Counted from the stretch's first letter, positions 25,140 through 36,348 are shown. The stretch is DNA of 64,000 nt from Vigna angularis (GCF_016808095.1 NC_068975.1:3713501-3777500), one strand, 5' to 3'. Numbers and translations are program-made. The notes: generated by a model from the sequence alone, not told the origin.

Positions 25140-26391
25140 GGGAGTTACTTCCTCTACCGTCACATAGTGCTTCCTGCACCTCCTCATTCCTCTTTTACCC
25201 TTTAGTGATATTTAAACGAATATGAATATGCGTTGTATTTTTAAACGGATGTCAATATCCGTAAACGGATATCGACATCCGTTAAAGGATAAACGGATGG
25301 TTAAAGGATGTTGTAGTGGAATTGGATTCATGCGTGAGTGTGGAGTGAAGATTGGTAACTGAAAAAGAAAAGAGAGTGTTGAATGGAGAAGAAGCTTACT
25401 CTCGTTCAGACCATTGCTACTTCAGGCGTGTTTTCCGCCATTTCTTTCTGGTAATCCGATTCAAATTCATTCTCACTCACTGCTAATACTATTATATTCA
25501 CTTTTATCACATTCCTCGTTGTCCTTTTCTTAGGTATGGCTTCATGATTGGCAGAGAATCATCTCGGAAAGAGCTCTCTCACCTAATCGAAGATCTCCGT
25601 TGCGGAACCCCTCCATCTCCGTCTTCCACCTCCTCTTCTTCACATTCTTGATTCGATTCAGCTATCTCTTTTTTTCCAATTCGGTTTCATTACCTACGCT
25701 TTGTCTCTTATCTTATAAACTCACCATTTTTCCCTAACAATCCTCTAATCTAGTGGTTTAGGTTGGGGTTGCTTCTCCATCCTTTAATTTGCACAAAATG
25801 TTGTTACTTTCCTTATACATTACTCTGTTCAATCATCTCTGTATTATTTCAAAGAATCATGTAAAAAGGTGCCTGGATTAGTTCGTTTTATAATTTTAGT
25901 GAATCCCTTCGCTTACTAATAATTTTATAATACTTCAACTAATTCCTTACGTTGTTAGTTTCATGTTTTCTATTTTATTGTTGTTGTGTAAGAGAGAAAG
26001 AAATGTTGATTTATTACTAATGGATTTCTTATTGTTAGTTATATTAGAAAAATGTTTCTTTGTTTTTAGGAGGACCATATTCTCTTCCTTAAGAACGTCG
26101 AAGGATCTAAATCTCATCAAAATATGCATATCTCCAATTAAACCTTAGATTACTTAATGTTTTAGACAGTAAATTCCTTTACAACATTGGTTGGTGTAGT
26201 TAAAAGATTGTCTTCTTTGTTTTATGAATGTTAAATACACAATGCCGGCTAAAATTTAGGAGAGAGAATATTTGTAAAAAAGATAAATAAAGTTAAATGA
26301 TAAAAATTAAATTAATGTAGGGTATTTTTGGATTTAAAAAAATAAGGGAGAGGTATAGGAAGCATCTAGGGTGGTGGAGGGAACAACTCCC
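25140..26391. mobile_element. Pack-MULE-like element 1 (Mutator-like, 9-bp TSD)
   Basis: Flanked by a perfect 9-bp duplication CAGGTCTGA (25131-25139, 26392-26400). The empty site is visible in the other LTR near 39116. The ends are imperfect inverted repeats: left GGGAGTTACTTCCTCTACC, right (minus strand) GGGAGTTGTTCCCTCCACC, alignable for about 50 bp. The 1252-bp body has no transposase but holds a small spliced gene (25383-25651). The region 25210-25320 is rich in ACGGATATC-type words in opposing orientation. The ends are clearly related to those of the element at 26510-28026. Confidence 0.9.
25383..25651 (+). CDS. Captured small spliced gene, 61-residue protein with N-terminal hydrophobic segment
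   Basis: Two exons (25383-25450 and 25534-25651) with a canonical GT/AG intron of 83 bp join in frame: MEKKLTLVQTIATSG, then a hydrophobic part with FSAISFWYGFMIG, then a charged stretch RESSRKELSHLIEDL and a Ser/Pro-rich tail. The hydrophobic part (about residues 7-28) could span a membrane once. I recall very similar small uncharacterised plant proteins with the same exon layout, so this looks like a near-complete captured copy. No stop or frameshift is present. Whether it is transcribed is unknown; it lies in a transposon within an LTR. Confidence 0.6.
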
Positions 26392-26509
26392 CAGGTCTGA
26401 TGTTTTTAAAAGTAATTGGGCTAGCTGTTCTACACTACTGGATTTGGGCCGCTGCTACCACACTTGGAATTGGGCCGTAAGAATTTGTTGAGCTGCACAT
26501 TACAATTGG

Positions 26510-28026
26510 GGGTGTTGCTCCCTCCACCACCACACCATGCTTCCTCTACCTCCCCAAATTGTTTTAAATTCAATTTTATCCTCAGGTTAAAACCACTTTA
26601 TTTTTACCATTTAATTATTTTAAATTAATTTAAAAATTCTATTTCTACTAATTTATTTTTACTAGGCAGCTACACCTCCACCCATCTCTCACGGATTCTA
26701 CTCTCTTTCCCCATTTTCGTTTCACTTCCTCTCCTTCCCCATTTTTGTTTCTCACCCATTTCCGTTTCACTTATTCCTTTCCTGAACCCTACCCTTTCCC
26801 ATGTCACTGTCTTCTTTTTTGCTTTAATTATATCTTTATTCTCATCAGTTATGGGATTAAAAAATATACAAGTAATATAAGCCAGTGAGGATCATAAATC
26901 ACCGAGAATCTTCAGCTCCATTCATGAATGGAATATAATATAGAAATTCTTCTCTAAGGTAAATTACTTGAATTACAGAAATATTGCTTTCCTTCTTAAG
27001 GAAGCTAAACAAAAGTAATAACGACTCTCATGGGAAAAATTACATTAACAAAATCTCAGAGATTACATATGCTCTATCATATACAGAAGAAAAAATACGA
27101 TCCAGTGAAGCACAACAACAAACTATATGAAAACTTCATCTCTGTGCATGGAAAGAAATAAGGGGAGCATTGCAATTCACACCTCAAAAAGGGAGAAACA
27201 AACAAAAATAGTAATAATAATAACAGCAAAATCAACAGCATTAACAGTAAATCAGAAAAATTAACAGAGAATTTCCAAGAACTTGTTAGAAATTATTAAA
27301 AAGAAAAGTCAAAAAATTTCAAGAATCTCCAAAATGAAAATGTTGCAGAGTGGGCAATTCCTCGTACTAACCATAAGCTCCCTTGAACACATCTTGCAGA
27401 AAGTGTGGCCACATGGTATAAAAGAAGCAGTCTTATGCGTGACCATGCAAATACAGCAAGTGTGCTCCATGGAACCCCCTCCATCTCCATCTTCACCACC
27501 ATCATCATCTGCATCCTCATCAAAATCCTCATCATCACTCAATATATACCTTGATCCTTCAAGGCCCATTTCCCTATCAGTCTCCTCTAACAAGTCCATC
27601 AACGACATCATCACCGACACCTGCTCCTCCTCCTCCTGCGCCTCCTGTGCCGCCGCTTCCGATGCCTCCTGCGCTACCAGTCCCAAATATGATTAAAGCA
27701 AAAAAGAATACTATAACATGGGAAGGGTAGGGTTCAGGAAAGGAAGAAGTGAAATGAAAATGGGGGAGAAACGGAAATGGGTGAGAAACAAAAATGGAGA
27801 AGGAGAGGAAGTGAAACGGAAATGGAGAAAGATAGTAGAATCCGTGAGAGATGGGTGGGGGTGTAGCTACCCAATAAAAATAAATGAGTAAAAATATAAT
27901 TTTTAAATTAATTAAAAAAATTTAAATAATAAAAGTAAAATGGTTTTAACCTGAGTATAAAATTGAAATTAAAATAATTTGAGGAGGTGGAGGAAGCATG
28001 ATGTGGTGCTAGAGGGAGCAACACCC
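26510..28026. mobile_element. Pack-MULE-like element 2 (Mutator-like, long TIRs, 9-bp TSD)
   Basis: A perfect 9-bp duplication TACAATTGG flanks it (26501-26509, 28027-28035); the empty site is seen in the other LTR near 39223. The inverted ends (GGGTGTTGCTCCCTCCACC left; GGGTGTTGCTCCCTCTAGC right, on the minus strand) extend about 300 bp on each side (about 26510-26815 and 27715-28026), including matching runs such as CCCATTTCCGTTTC. There is no transposase. The centre carries an intact RING-finger gene on the minus strand. Confidence 0.93.
27309..27686 (-). CDS. Captured RING-HC finger protein, 125 residues
   Basis: Single open frame. Residues 12-40 are Glu/Ala-rich then MMSLMDLLEETDRE; 50-70 form a very acidic Asp/Glu/Gly stretch; 77-114 hold a complete C3HC4 RING: CCIC, CGHTFCKMC and NCPLC, with all eight zinc ligands present. 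The tail is NIFILEILEIF. The layout (acidic linker, RING near the C-terminus, hydrophobic end) matches a small family of plant RING-type E3 ubiquitin ligases I recall, so the gene looks full length. Substrate unknown. It lies inside the long TIRs of a MULE-like element, so it is a transduplicated copy; expression and function are open. The plus-strand frame over the same DNA is a shadow. Confidence 0.75.
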   Translation of the reverse strand: MGLVAQEASEAAAQEAQEEEEQVSVMMSLMDLLEETDREMGLEGSRYILSDDEDFDEDADDDGGEDGDGGGSMEHTCCICMVTHKTASFIPCGHTFCKMCSRELMVSTRNCPLCNIFILEILEIF

Positions 28027-29371
28027 TACAATTGGACTGGTTTTGGTTTGGACCTGCGGATAAGTAGAACACTATCGTTTAGGTCCTACTACCTTAGGGG
28101 GTTTTGGTTTTGGATGATCATTTGGCAGAAGCAACCCTCGAGTTAGGACTCCTATGCAGAAGAGAGCAAGGAGACAGCCTAGAGCTCGTGTCACTGACCA
28201 TTTACTGAGAGGATGACTGGAGGCACGTGTGGAATCAGAATCGGCAAAGATGTTCAAGTTGATCGAAGGGTAGAAATGAGAGCAGTGCGAGGAAGAAAAG
28301 GAGAAGCGTCCGATTAGGAGAATTACGAAGCGCGAAACGTCGAGGTTTTTTTCCCCTTCCCCATTTTTTTCCTTTTTTTTGTTTTCTCTATAAAAAGAGA
28401 CTTGTACAGAGAGTTAGTGTGTGTGATCGAGTGAAGGGTGACAGACTCCGCTCTAGAGTGTTAAAGCGGAGGGTGACAGACTCCGTGAGCGAGCGAGTGA
28501 ATGGTGGAGGGTGATAGACACCGTGAACATGTTCTAGGGTTCTTTGTTTCCTTTTCTGATTTCATGCTCTTAGTTTTAGGTTTTCAAGCTTTTCGTACAG
28601 TAGCTTTCTGCTGTAATTCTGGACTTGGATTGAGCAATCACAGTGGTGACAAGCCGTGGTGGTCTCGATCATGCTTTTCTCAGTGACTTTACATTGTATT
28701 TCCATTTCTATCTCAATAAATTTTACTTTTGTGCACTGATTCTGTTCTGTTATACTTTCAATTCTGGTTTTGTTTTCAATTCAACGATTCTTTATGCTTT
28801 CTATTAATTCAGTTGTAATTTGAGATTGTTAATGCTTTGGATAGATATAGTTGTAATATGTTTTGGTATCTGTCGCTTTGGAAGTTAGCTTTGTGCCTTT
28901 GTTGTCTTGTGATTTAGTATCAATTTTCAATTCTGCATTTAGGTTTTAGGTGTTTACTTCAATTTTAGTTTGTGTACATTGCTTTTACATTTACTTAGAT
29001 TAGGATAGGATCAAATGCGTTGGTTGATTTAGTTTAGGTGTATTTTGAATTGAAATTAGGGATTTGTCTTTGACTCTGTTATGGATAATTGTAGTCTAGA
29101 TTTCTTTTTCTTATTCTTTTGTTCCACTTTATTTTCTTTCTTTCCTTAAACTGATTCAATTTTTAATTCTTTCCTTTTAAAATTCATTTCTTTTCCCCAC
29201 CTTGCATTAGTAGTTAGATAATAAATAAAAAGCAAGAATAACTTTACATTTTCTAAACTTAACTTTGTCGCGACTACGGATTGATATCTTGGCCAACCCT
29301 ATATTGCATTAGTGGGGACCAATTTTGTTCTTTTTTTGTGCGATCGAAGCGATCGAAAGAAGTTTAACAAA

Positions 29372-29390
29372 TGGCGCCATTGCCCGGGAC
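29372..29390 (+). promoter_or_regulatory. Primer-binding site of the Athila-like element
   Basis: TGGCGCCATTGCCCGGGAC, two bases after the LTR end. Similar to the tRNA-Asp-type site of Athila/Calypso elements, with a few changes. Confidence 0.75.
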
Positions 29391-29606
29391 TTTGGCGACA
29401 TAAGATTTAGATTGTAGAGTTAGCCTTGTAGGTTTTTGTTTTTGTTTTTCTATTTGCATTTTGAGTATTTAGCTTCTGTTTCTGCAATTTTTTTCTTAAA
29501 TTTGTAAATAATTGGTTTTGTTCAATTTTATTCCACGTGTTCATGATATAATCTCCTTTTGAAGTGATACCCAGGTTTAGACTGGCTCTGTACCAGAGTT
29601 AAGGAG

Positions 29607-30193
29607 ATGGCCAATTCTCAGAATTGGTTGTACAAACTTGTCAAAAGGCTGCCTAAGTATCATGGATTGGTTGGAGAAGATCCACTCATGCATCTGAAGG
29701 AGTTTTGAGTGGTCTGCCTCATGTTTAAACCAGTAGATGTCTCTGAAGAATGGGTCAAGTTGAATGTGTTCCCTTTTTCTCTTCAAGATACAACAAAGGA
29801 CGAGTTTTATTACAAGACTTATTCAACACCATTCACTGCTTGGGCTGAGATGCAAAGAATCTTTCTGGAGAAGTTCTTCCCAGCCTCAACAATAGTCTCT
29901 AAACGGAGGGAAATTAGCTCCATGGTGCAACTACAAGGAGAGCCATTGAGGAAGTATTGGGACATATTCAACAGTTGTGTGCCTCATGTCTAGATCATCA
30001 AATCAGTGAGCAGCTTCTCATCCTATACTTTTGTGATGGACTAAGCATGAAGGAGAGATTCTGTGTTGATGTTGCTACTGGAGGGTCTATTATGGATAAG
30101 CCAATTTCTGAAGCCAGGACTTTGATAGCCAAGTTAAGTGGGTTTCATGATGAAGCTAGTGAATTTGCTGAGAGCACAGGTTCTAAGTTGCAA
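29607..30193 (+). pseudogene. Broken gag of the Athila-like element
   Basis: Starts MANSQNWLYKLV and soon hits an in-frame TGA (29706-29708). It continues with the capsid signature of the gypsy gag family: LNVFPFSLQDTTKDEFYY, then FTAWAEMQRIFLEKFFP, then a GEPLRKYW segment. A frameshift near 29960-29990 moves the reading to another frame (HQISEQLLILYFCDGL). The coding is interrupted at 30193 by the minus-strand gypsy element and resumes in the same frame at 35380. No zinc knuckle is evident before the interruption. The protein would have been the virus-like-particle shell of the element; as it stands it cannot be made. Confidence 0.8.
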
Positions 30194-30511
30194 TGTTAGG
30201 GATTCTGAAAGGAATTCCTAACCAGCTCTCTCTCTAACTCAAACACCACAGTCAAGGATTGGAAAAGAAAGAATAATATCATTGGTATTCACAATAATGA
30301 ATCAAGATTACACTGTATCTTAGGAGCTTAAGCTCCTCCACCTGGTGCTAAGACCCGTCTACACATACAACTACTCAACCAACTAACTGAAACACTAAGG
30401 GTCCTAATATATAGGCCCTTTTCCCGCCCCCTCACTTAACTGATTAGCAGTTAAGTAGTTACGTGTTCTGCTTCCCCTTCCTCCTCTCATAGACTCGCCA
30501 CGTCCTAACAT
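30194..30511 (-). repeat. 3' LTR of the nested chromovirus
   Basis: About 318 bp; pairs with 35058-35374. The pol frame runs about 50 bp into it before its stop (30459). Confidence 0.93.
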
Positions 30512-31975
30512 CACTTCCCCCCTGGAGATTAACCTTGTCCCCAAGGTTAAAATCTGGGAACTGCTCCTGCATCACCACCCGATCCTCCCAAGTAGCGTTC
30601 TCCACTCCTCCATTCTGCCACTCAATTAATACTTGCTCGCGTGGGTTTCCTTCATGTTGCTGAACCCGTCTAGTGATCACCCTGCTTGGCCAACATGTGG
30701 GTCCATTTACTTGCAAGTCAGCTTGCAATTCTTTCTCCACTTGCTTCGTTCCTATTGCTAGTTTCAGTTGGGACACGTGGAACATAGGATGTATTCTCGC
30801 ATTCTCGGGTAACTGTAGCTTAAATGCCACCTCTCCTATCTTCTGAATTACCTTAAATGGTCCGTAGTACCGTGCTGCCAACTTTGGGTGTAATCTTACC
30901 GGCATAGAAGTTTGTCGGTGTGGCCTGATTTTTAAATGCACCCAATCGTCAACCTTGATGGATACTGGTCTCCTCTTACGATTGGCTTGCTTCACCATCA
31001 TGTCTTGCGCCCTTGCTAAATGGAAACGGAGTTGCTGCAAGGCTTCATCCCTCGTCTGCATCTCTTGCGCAACTGCCTCCACCATGGTCTCCCCGGGGAT
31101 GAATCTGGTTAGTGTCGGTGGCGCCCTGCCATAAACTACTTCAAACGGTGTACACTTGGCTGGTCCTTGATAGTTGGTGTTATACCAGTACTCGGCCCAG
31201 GGAAGGATGGTACACCAGCTCTTTGGCTGCTCCGAACAGAAGCAACGTAAATACCCTTCTAGTACGTGGTTAAGTGCCTCGGTCTGCCCATTGGTCTCGG
31301 GGTGGTATGCGGTACTCATCTGGAGACGGTCCCCTGCATCTTGAACATTTCTTTCCAAAAGATGCTGAGGAATAAAGGGTCGCGATCACTTACTATCGTT
31401 TTTGGCACCCCGTGCAACTTAACAACCTCCTTTACAAATGCTTCAGCTACGGTTCGCGCAGTGTATGGGTGTTTGAGAGGAAGGAAATGACCGTATTTGC
31501 TTAAACGGTCCACTACCACGAGTATGGCGTCATTCCCTCTTGACTTCGGTAGTCTCACAATAAAGTCCATACTGATGTCTTCCCAAATTTCTTGGGGAAT
31601 CGGTAATGGTTGTAGCAGATTTTGTGGAGAAGCTGCAAGGTACTTGTACTGCTAGCACACTAGGCATCTAGCCACATACTCCGTTACGCTCCTCTTCATC
31701 CCAAGCCAGAATAACGATTGGGCCATCCTCCTATACATTCGGTACACCCCCGAATGCCTGCCTGTCGGTGTAATATGAAATTCAGCGAGCAGTTTTGGGA
31801 TCCACTCCGACTTAGCTACTAGGACCAGTCGGTCTTTGTAATGTAACCGCCCATGTTCCATCATATACGCGGGTGCGTGTTCGGGTCCCGGGAAATGTCC
31901 TCCTTGATCTTCTGTAACTCGGTGTCTTCCTCTACTTCCCGTATCACCTCTTGGAAATCTCGCCAGTATAGTCAC
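30459..31975 (-). pseudogene. Chromovirus integrase with chromodomain, broken
   Basis: From right to left: an HHCC zinc finger region (HITPTGRHSGVY ... CLVC), a stop at 31652-31654, then the integrase core with its Asp residues ([18 protein letters not shown]), a frameshift around 31316-31358, then AYHPETNGQTEALN with the catalytic Glu region, the GPF/Y-like segment (YYGPFKVIQKIG), HPMFHVSQLK, and a C-terminal chromodomain (VLIEWQNGG ... ATWED). The chromodomain marks the chromovirus clade, whose members are thought to steer integration to marked chromatin. Interrupted by at least one stop and one frameshift, so not expressible as one protein. Confidence 0.88.
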
Positions 31976-33185
31976 ACTACTCCCATTAATTCGGCCTCCC
32001 CCTTTTCTTTTTTCGGGTCACCCTCTTCAACCAGCTCTTCCCTTTCACTTGGTGATAACGCATCTGCTAGAGCCTCCCCCTCTTCTGCGTTTGGGTCACC
32101 CTCTTCAACCAGCAAGAACCGTAAGCTCTTCTGGTCTGTATACACCACGAACTTCCGCCCCAGCAAATAGGGTCGCCAGTGTTGCACTGCCATCGCCACC
32201 GCCATGAGCTCTTTTTCGTATATTGATTTCCCCATATTCGCACCTGATAAAGCTTTGTTGTAATACGCTATCGGTCTCCTCCCTTGTGACAGCACCGCCC
32301 CAAGTCCTCTGCCGACGCGTCACACTCCACCAAGATCGGCTGCGTGAAGTCCGACAATGCCAGCACCGGTGCCGTCGTCACCGCATTCTTCAGCCTCTCC
32401 ATTGCTTCCCTGGCTGCCTCGGTCCACACAAAGTTTCCCTTTTTCAACATCTCTGTGAGGGGTTTCGTTATTTTCCTGTAGTCCCGAACGAACCTTCGAT
32501 AATAGCCTGTCAACCCTAAAAACCCCCGTAATGCCTTCAGTGTTTTGGGTTTGGCCCATGCGACGACCACCCCGACCTTTTCTTTATCCATCTTGACTCC
32601 TTCCTCCGTAATGACGTGCCCCAGATAGCGGATTGACCTCTTCCCAAACTCACTCTTCTTCCGATTGGCCACCCAGTTCTGTTGTTGTAGTCGGTCCATC
32701 ACTTGCTTCACATGTTCCAGATGTGCCGCCCACGTCGTGCTGTAGATAAGAATGTCGTCAAAGAAGACGAGCATGAACCTCTGGAGGTATGGCCTGAATA
32801 GGTCATTCATGGAGTTTTGGAAAGTGGCGGGGGCATTGGTGAGGCCGAACGGCATCACCAAAAATTCGTAGTGCCCCGAGTGCCTTCGAAACGCTGTTTT
32901 CTGAACGTCCGCTTCGCCCATCCGAATCTAGTGGTAACCGGCCTTGAGGTCCACCTTCGAGAAATAACGTGCGCCTTGGAGCTCGTCCAGCAATTCTTCA
33001 ATCACTGGAATCGAAAACTTGTTAGGGACGGTGGCCCTGTTCAACTCTCGGTAATCTATACAAAACCGCCAGCTACCATCTTTTTTTTTAACGAGGATGA
33101 CCGGGCTGGAGTAAGGGCTCACGCTCGGCCTTATAACTCCTGCATGCAGCATGTCCGACACTTGTCGTTCAATGTCTGCCTTCAT
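31972..33185 (-). pseudogene. Chromovirus reverse transcriptase and RNase H, broken
   Basis: The RT begins about 33185 ([19 protein letters not shown], then [16 protein letters not shown]), has a stop at 32928-32930 directly after the KAGYH motif, and continues with FLVMPFGLTNAP and the active-site FFDDILIYS segment (YxDD-type, here FFDD). RNase H follows (ILVECDASAEDLG), with a frameshift near 32270-32295. It then reads IAYYNKALSG, YEKELMAV and FVVYTDQKSLRFLL. After that the expected connection to the integrase is missing and replaced by a Glu-rich stretch spanning a 20-bp direct repeat (32015-32034, 32093-32112). Confidence 0.88.
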
Positions 33186-33319
33186 GACGTGGGGATAGCG
33201 CTAAGGCGTACGTTTACGGGGTCTGTGCCTTCTTTTAAGATGATCTGATGCTCCTCCTTTCTATTAGGTGGCAAGCCCTGGGGTTCCCGAAATACCCCTG
33301 TATAATGCCTCATAATTCC

Positions 33320-35001
33320 CTAAAACTCCTCCTGTTGTTCCTTTCTGGTCTCTTCTTCCTCTCCCAGCTCACTCTCTACACTCCACACCAAGGCCCACGC
33401 GTCTATCTCGCTCAACTTCAACAATTTCTCCGGTTCGACTACCCTCCTCTCCAATGCCGGATCGCCCTTAACGACCACCTTTTCTCCGGCATGCTTGAAC
33501 GCCATGGTTGAGTCTCGCCAGTTGAGTGTGATTTCACCAAGCTTGGCCAGCCATTCGACTCCTAGGATCATGTCAACCCCTCCTAACTCGAAAAGATAAA
33601 ATCTCTCTTCGATTTCAACGCCCCCCATGCCTACTTTCACCTTTGGACAACACCCTCGTGTTCCCTTCTTATGGTCGTCTCCCAAGCTCACCTGGTAGGG
33701 TAGGGTGTCCTCCTGTTCGAGCTTCAACTCTCCACCAACCGCTTGCTTACGAAATTATGACTGGCACCGTTGTCAACCAGTACTAAGACATTCCTTCCCT
33801 TGACTCTGCCCTGCAGTTTTAGCGTCTTCGGTTGCGTCAGCCCTCCGGCCGAAAACGCTGAAAGCTCCATGCATGGGCCCTCTGTTTCAGCCTTGATCCC
33901 TTTCGTATCTTCTTCTTCATCTTCGGCGAGCAGCACCACTCTCAAACTCTTTTCCGGGCACTGATGGCCCGAACTGAAAGGCCCACCACAGCGGAAACAT
34001 CTCCCCTCCTCTCTTCGCTTTAAAAACTCTGGGTAGGGCAGGTTGCGAAAGTTTCATACCCGGTTGTCTCCTCTGCCGAACCCGCCCCTTCTCTCCAGTT
34101 CAGTCCTCGACGCTCCGTCCGGTCTTGCCGACCCCACACTCTCTACCATAACGGCCCTCCTCGGCATGCTCCTTGGCGTCTCGGCTCTTGCCACCACTGC
34201 TCCGCCGTTGGTGGATTGCCCCAATGACGGCGGGTTCTTGGCCCCAGACCACCCCAGCAAACCTAACCCGCGTAGCGCCTCCTCCACGCCGCGCGCAATT
34301 CTCACTGCCGTCATCAGATCCCGTGTGTCATGGGGCCTCAATTGACACCTCAACTCCTCGTGCAATCCTGCCAAAAAGTAACCCAACAGCTGCTTATCGG
34401 AAAACTCCTTCGTTTGTCCAGCTAACGCTTCAAACTCCCTCACATACTCCTCTACCGTGGACGTTTTTCTGATCATCGCCATTCTTTCAAAAATTCTGCC
34501 TCGGTGCCGACTCTGGAAACGGATTAACAACGCCTCCTTGAGGCCCTCCCACGTTCTGTTACTCGCCTTATCCTTCCAGAACTTGAACCAATATTCGACG
34601 CTTCCCTCCATGCTAATGTGCGCCAGTTCAACCCTCTCCTCCTCTGCTACCTTTTGAATCTCGAAAAATTTCTCCGCTCTACTGATCTGGTTCAAGGGGT
34701 CGGTACCCTCGAAAATGGGTAATTCCACCCGTCGTCTCCAATTGGGTAAACTCCCTGATCTCTCCCCCTCACCATTTCTGTCCCTCTGATCAACGCGTTG
34801 GTTTCCACCATTATGGTTTACGGACCCTTGACTTCCATCGGAGCTTTCCTCGGTTTGCTTGTTGCGCACCCCCATCACCCTTATCAGTTCTTGAATGTCT
34901 TTGCGCATTGCCATAGATTCTTGCCGATTCATCGCTGATTCCGCTTTCATCCCATCCACCGCCATCTCAATGTGTTCCAATCGTCCCTCAACAACGTTCA
35001 T
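33320..35001 (-). pseudogene. Chromovirus gag and aspartic protease, broken
   Basis: Gag starts at 35001 and is open for 315 codons: a coiled start, then WRRRVELPIFEGTDPLN, the capsid part with WFKFWKDKASNRTWEG and EEYVREFEALAG, and LLGYFLAGL. A frame change near 34054 separates it from the zinc knuckle (CFRCGGPFSSGHQC, about 33960-34000) and the protease (VLVDNGASHNFVS, with the DxGA catalytic motif as DNGA, about 33750). A stop or frame change at 33724 leads to the rest of the protease (YLFELGGVDMILGVEWL). The reading order is correct but broken in at least two places. Confidence 0.88.
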
Positions 35002-35057
35002 CCTTCCCTCAATAGCACCCTATCTCCTTCGCACAGATCCGGCAGGTCGGACCACTT

Positions 35058-35374
35058 TGTTAGGGATTCTGAAAGGAATTCCTAACCAGCTCTCTCTCTA
35101 ACTCAAACACCACAGTCAAGGATTGGAAAAGAAAGAATGGTATGATTGGTATTCACAATAATGAATCAAGATTACACTGTATCTTAGGAGCTTAACCTCC
35201 TCCACCTGGTGCTAAGACCCATCTACACATACAACTACTCAACTAACTAACTGAAACACTAAGGGTCCTAATATATAGGCCCTTTTCCCGCCCCCTCACT
35301 TAACTGATTAGTAGTTAAGTAGTTACGTGTTCTGTTTCCCCTTCCTTCTCTCATAGACTCTCCACGTCCTAACA
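35058..35374 (-). repeat. 5' LTR of the nested chromovirus
   Basis: About 317 bp; pairs with 30194-30511. On the minus strand the sequence just after this LTR starts AAGTGGTCCGACCTGCC and would contain the primer site, which I could not assign to a tRNA. Confidence 0.93.
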
Positions 35375-36348
35375 TGCAACCAGTCCAGGTTTTCTCTGAA
35401 CTTAGCATTCCTATTAATTTGCCTGAAATTCAAACTTGTTTTGATGTTTTTGATATGTTAAAGATTGAACCTGTAAAGTCTGCTTTGGATTCTGTTATTG
35501 ATATGCCTGTGCACACTCATGTTTTAGATTCATTATGTTCTATAGAGCACATTGACATACCTGATGTTCACCATCCTTGCACTGATTTTGATTTCTGTGA
35601 TAGCCTTGATGATGCAGCTACTAACTTGGAGATTGGTAAGATAATTTTCAATGAGCCAACACATGTCTATTCTGAACTTGAGATTCCAGTTGTTTTACCT
35701 GTGCATTTAAATGCCTTTGATCTGCTGCACATTAATTCTGAAGAGTTTTTAGCTGAAACTGATGTAGTTTTGAATGATCATGCTAAAATTCTTGATTTAG
35801 TTTCAGCTATTGAACCTATTGATATAAATGTTGTTATTTTTAAATCAAATGTGGATGATTGCCTTGATTAAATTTTTAATGATAGTAGCCTTGAATTGAC
35901 CTTTGATTCTGTTGATGATGCATATGTCAGTATTACTTTTGAGATAGAAACTGTGCAATCTGATAACTTGACAGAGTTAGGGCTAAACTTTGATCTAACA
36001 CAGTTTTATGAGAATTTCAAATGTGATTGTCAATCTGGTTCTTGCTCCATTTGTACTGAAAAAATTTTAATGATACAACCAGATTCCAAAGTCCTAAAAG
36101 ATGCTACTAACTGTGAACTTGATCTTTGTGCAGAATTAAAGGAAGCAAGGAATGCTGAAATCACTAAGGCAGTTATTTGGGAAGAGGAAAGTGCAGAAAG
36201 GCTTGGAAAGGTCTCTAGTTTAGTACCACATACCCAAGAGCTGTCTATGAAAGGAGAACTGCTAGTGCTGCAGCAGTTTGCTTGGAAAAGTGAGAAGCAG
36301 AACTTTGCACCTGAGAGGGAAGTGCTGCTCCAACCAAGTCCTCTGTAG
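35375..36348 (+). pseudogene. Second coding segment of the Athila-like element, unknown protein
   Basis: Continues in the same frame as the gag-like segment ending at 30193 once the nested element and one copy of its TGCAA duplication are set aside. Open for about 160 codons to a TAA at 35869-35871, then in the same frame for another 158 codons to 36348. The protein is acidic and repetitive in style: segments like VFSELSIPINLPE and VYSELEIPVVLPV recur about 90 residues apart. A small Cys cluster (CDCQSGSCSIC) lies in the second part. I do not recognise the family. It holds no protease or RT motifs. It may be a gag C-terminal extension of a non-autonomous family that relies on pol from a partner. 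Confidence 0.55.

Larger units (their letters stand above)
24803..29369 (+). repeat. 5' LTR of the Athila-like element, carrying two MULE insertions
   Basis: Alignable along its length with the 3' LTR (38790-45114) once the insertions at 25140-26391 and 26510-28026 are removed; the 3' copy lacks both. A TATA box (TATAAAAA, 28389-28396) is followed by GGGTGACAGACTCCG repeats, in the place expected for the LTR transcript start. The 3' LTR has about 60 bp more of this repeat. Confidence 0.88.
30194..35374 (-). mobile_element. Ty3/gypsy chromovirus, nested, degenerate
   Basis: LTRs at 30194-30511 and 35058-35374 start TGTTAGGGATTC and end CCTAACA. The perfect 5-bp duplication TGCAA flanks them (30189-30193, 35375-35379). 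The polypurine tract lies just inside the left LTR (CCAGGGGGGAAG on the minus strand, near 30515), so the element reads leftward. Order on the minus strand: gag, zinc knuckle, protease, RT, RNase H, integrase, chromodomain. Several frameshifts and stops disable it. The two LTRs differ at about 10 positions by eye (about 3%), so it looks younger than the copia element in the 3' LTR of its host. Confidence 0.95.

Noticed and set aside
27283..27696. 137-codon plus-strand frame over the RING gene
   Set aside because: Shadow of the minus-strand RING gene; its Ser-rich content is the complement of the acidic Asp/Glu stretch.
28072..28257. 61-codon minus-strand frame
   Set aside because: It lies wholly in the LTR of the Athila-like element, recurs in the other LTR with changes, and has no recognisable domain.
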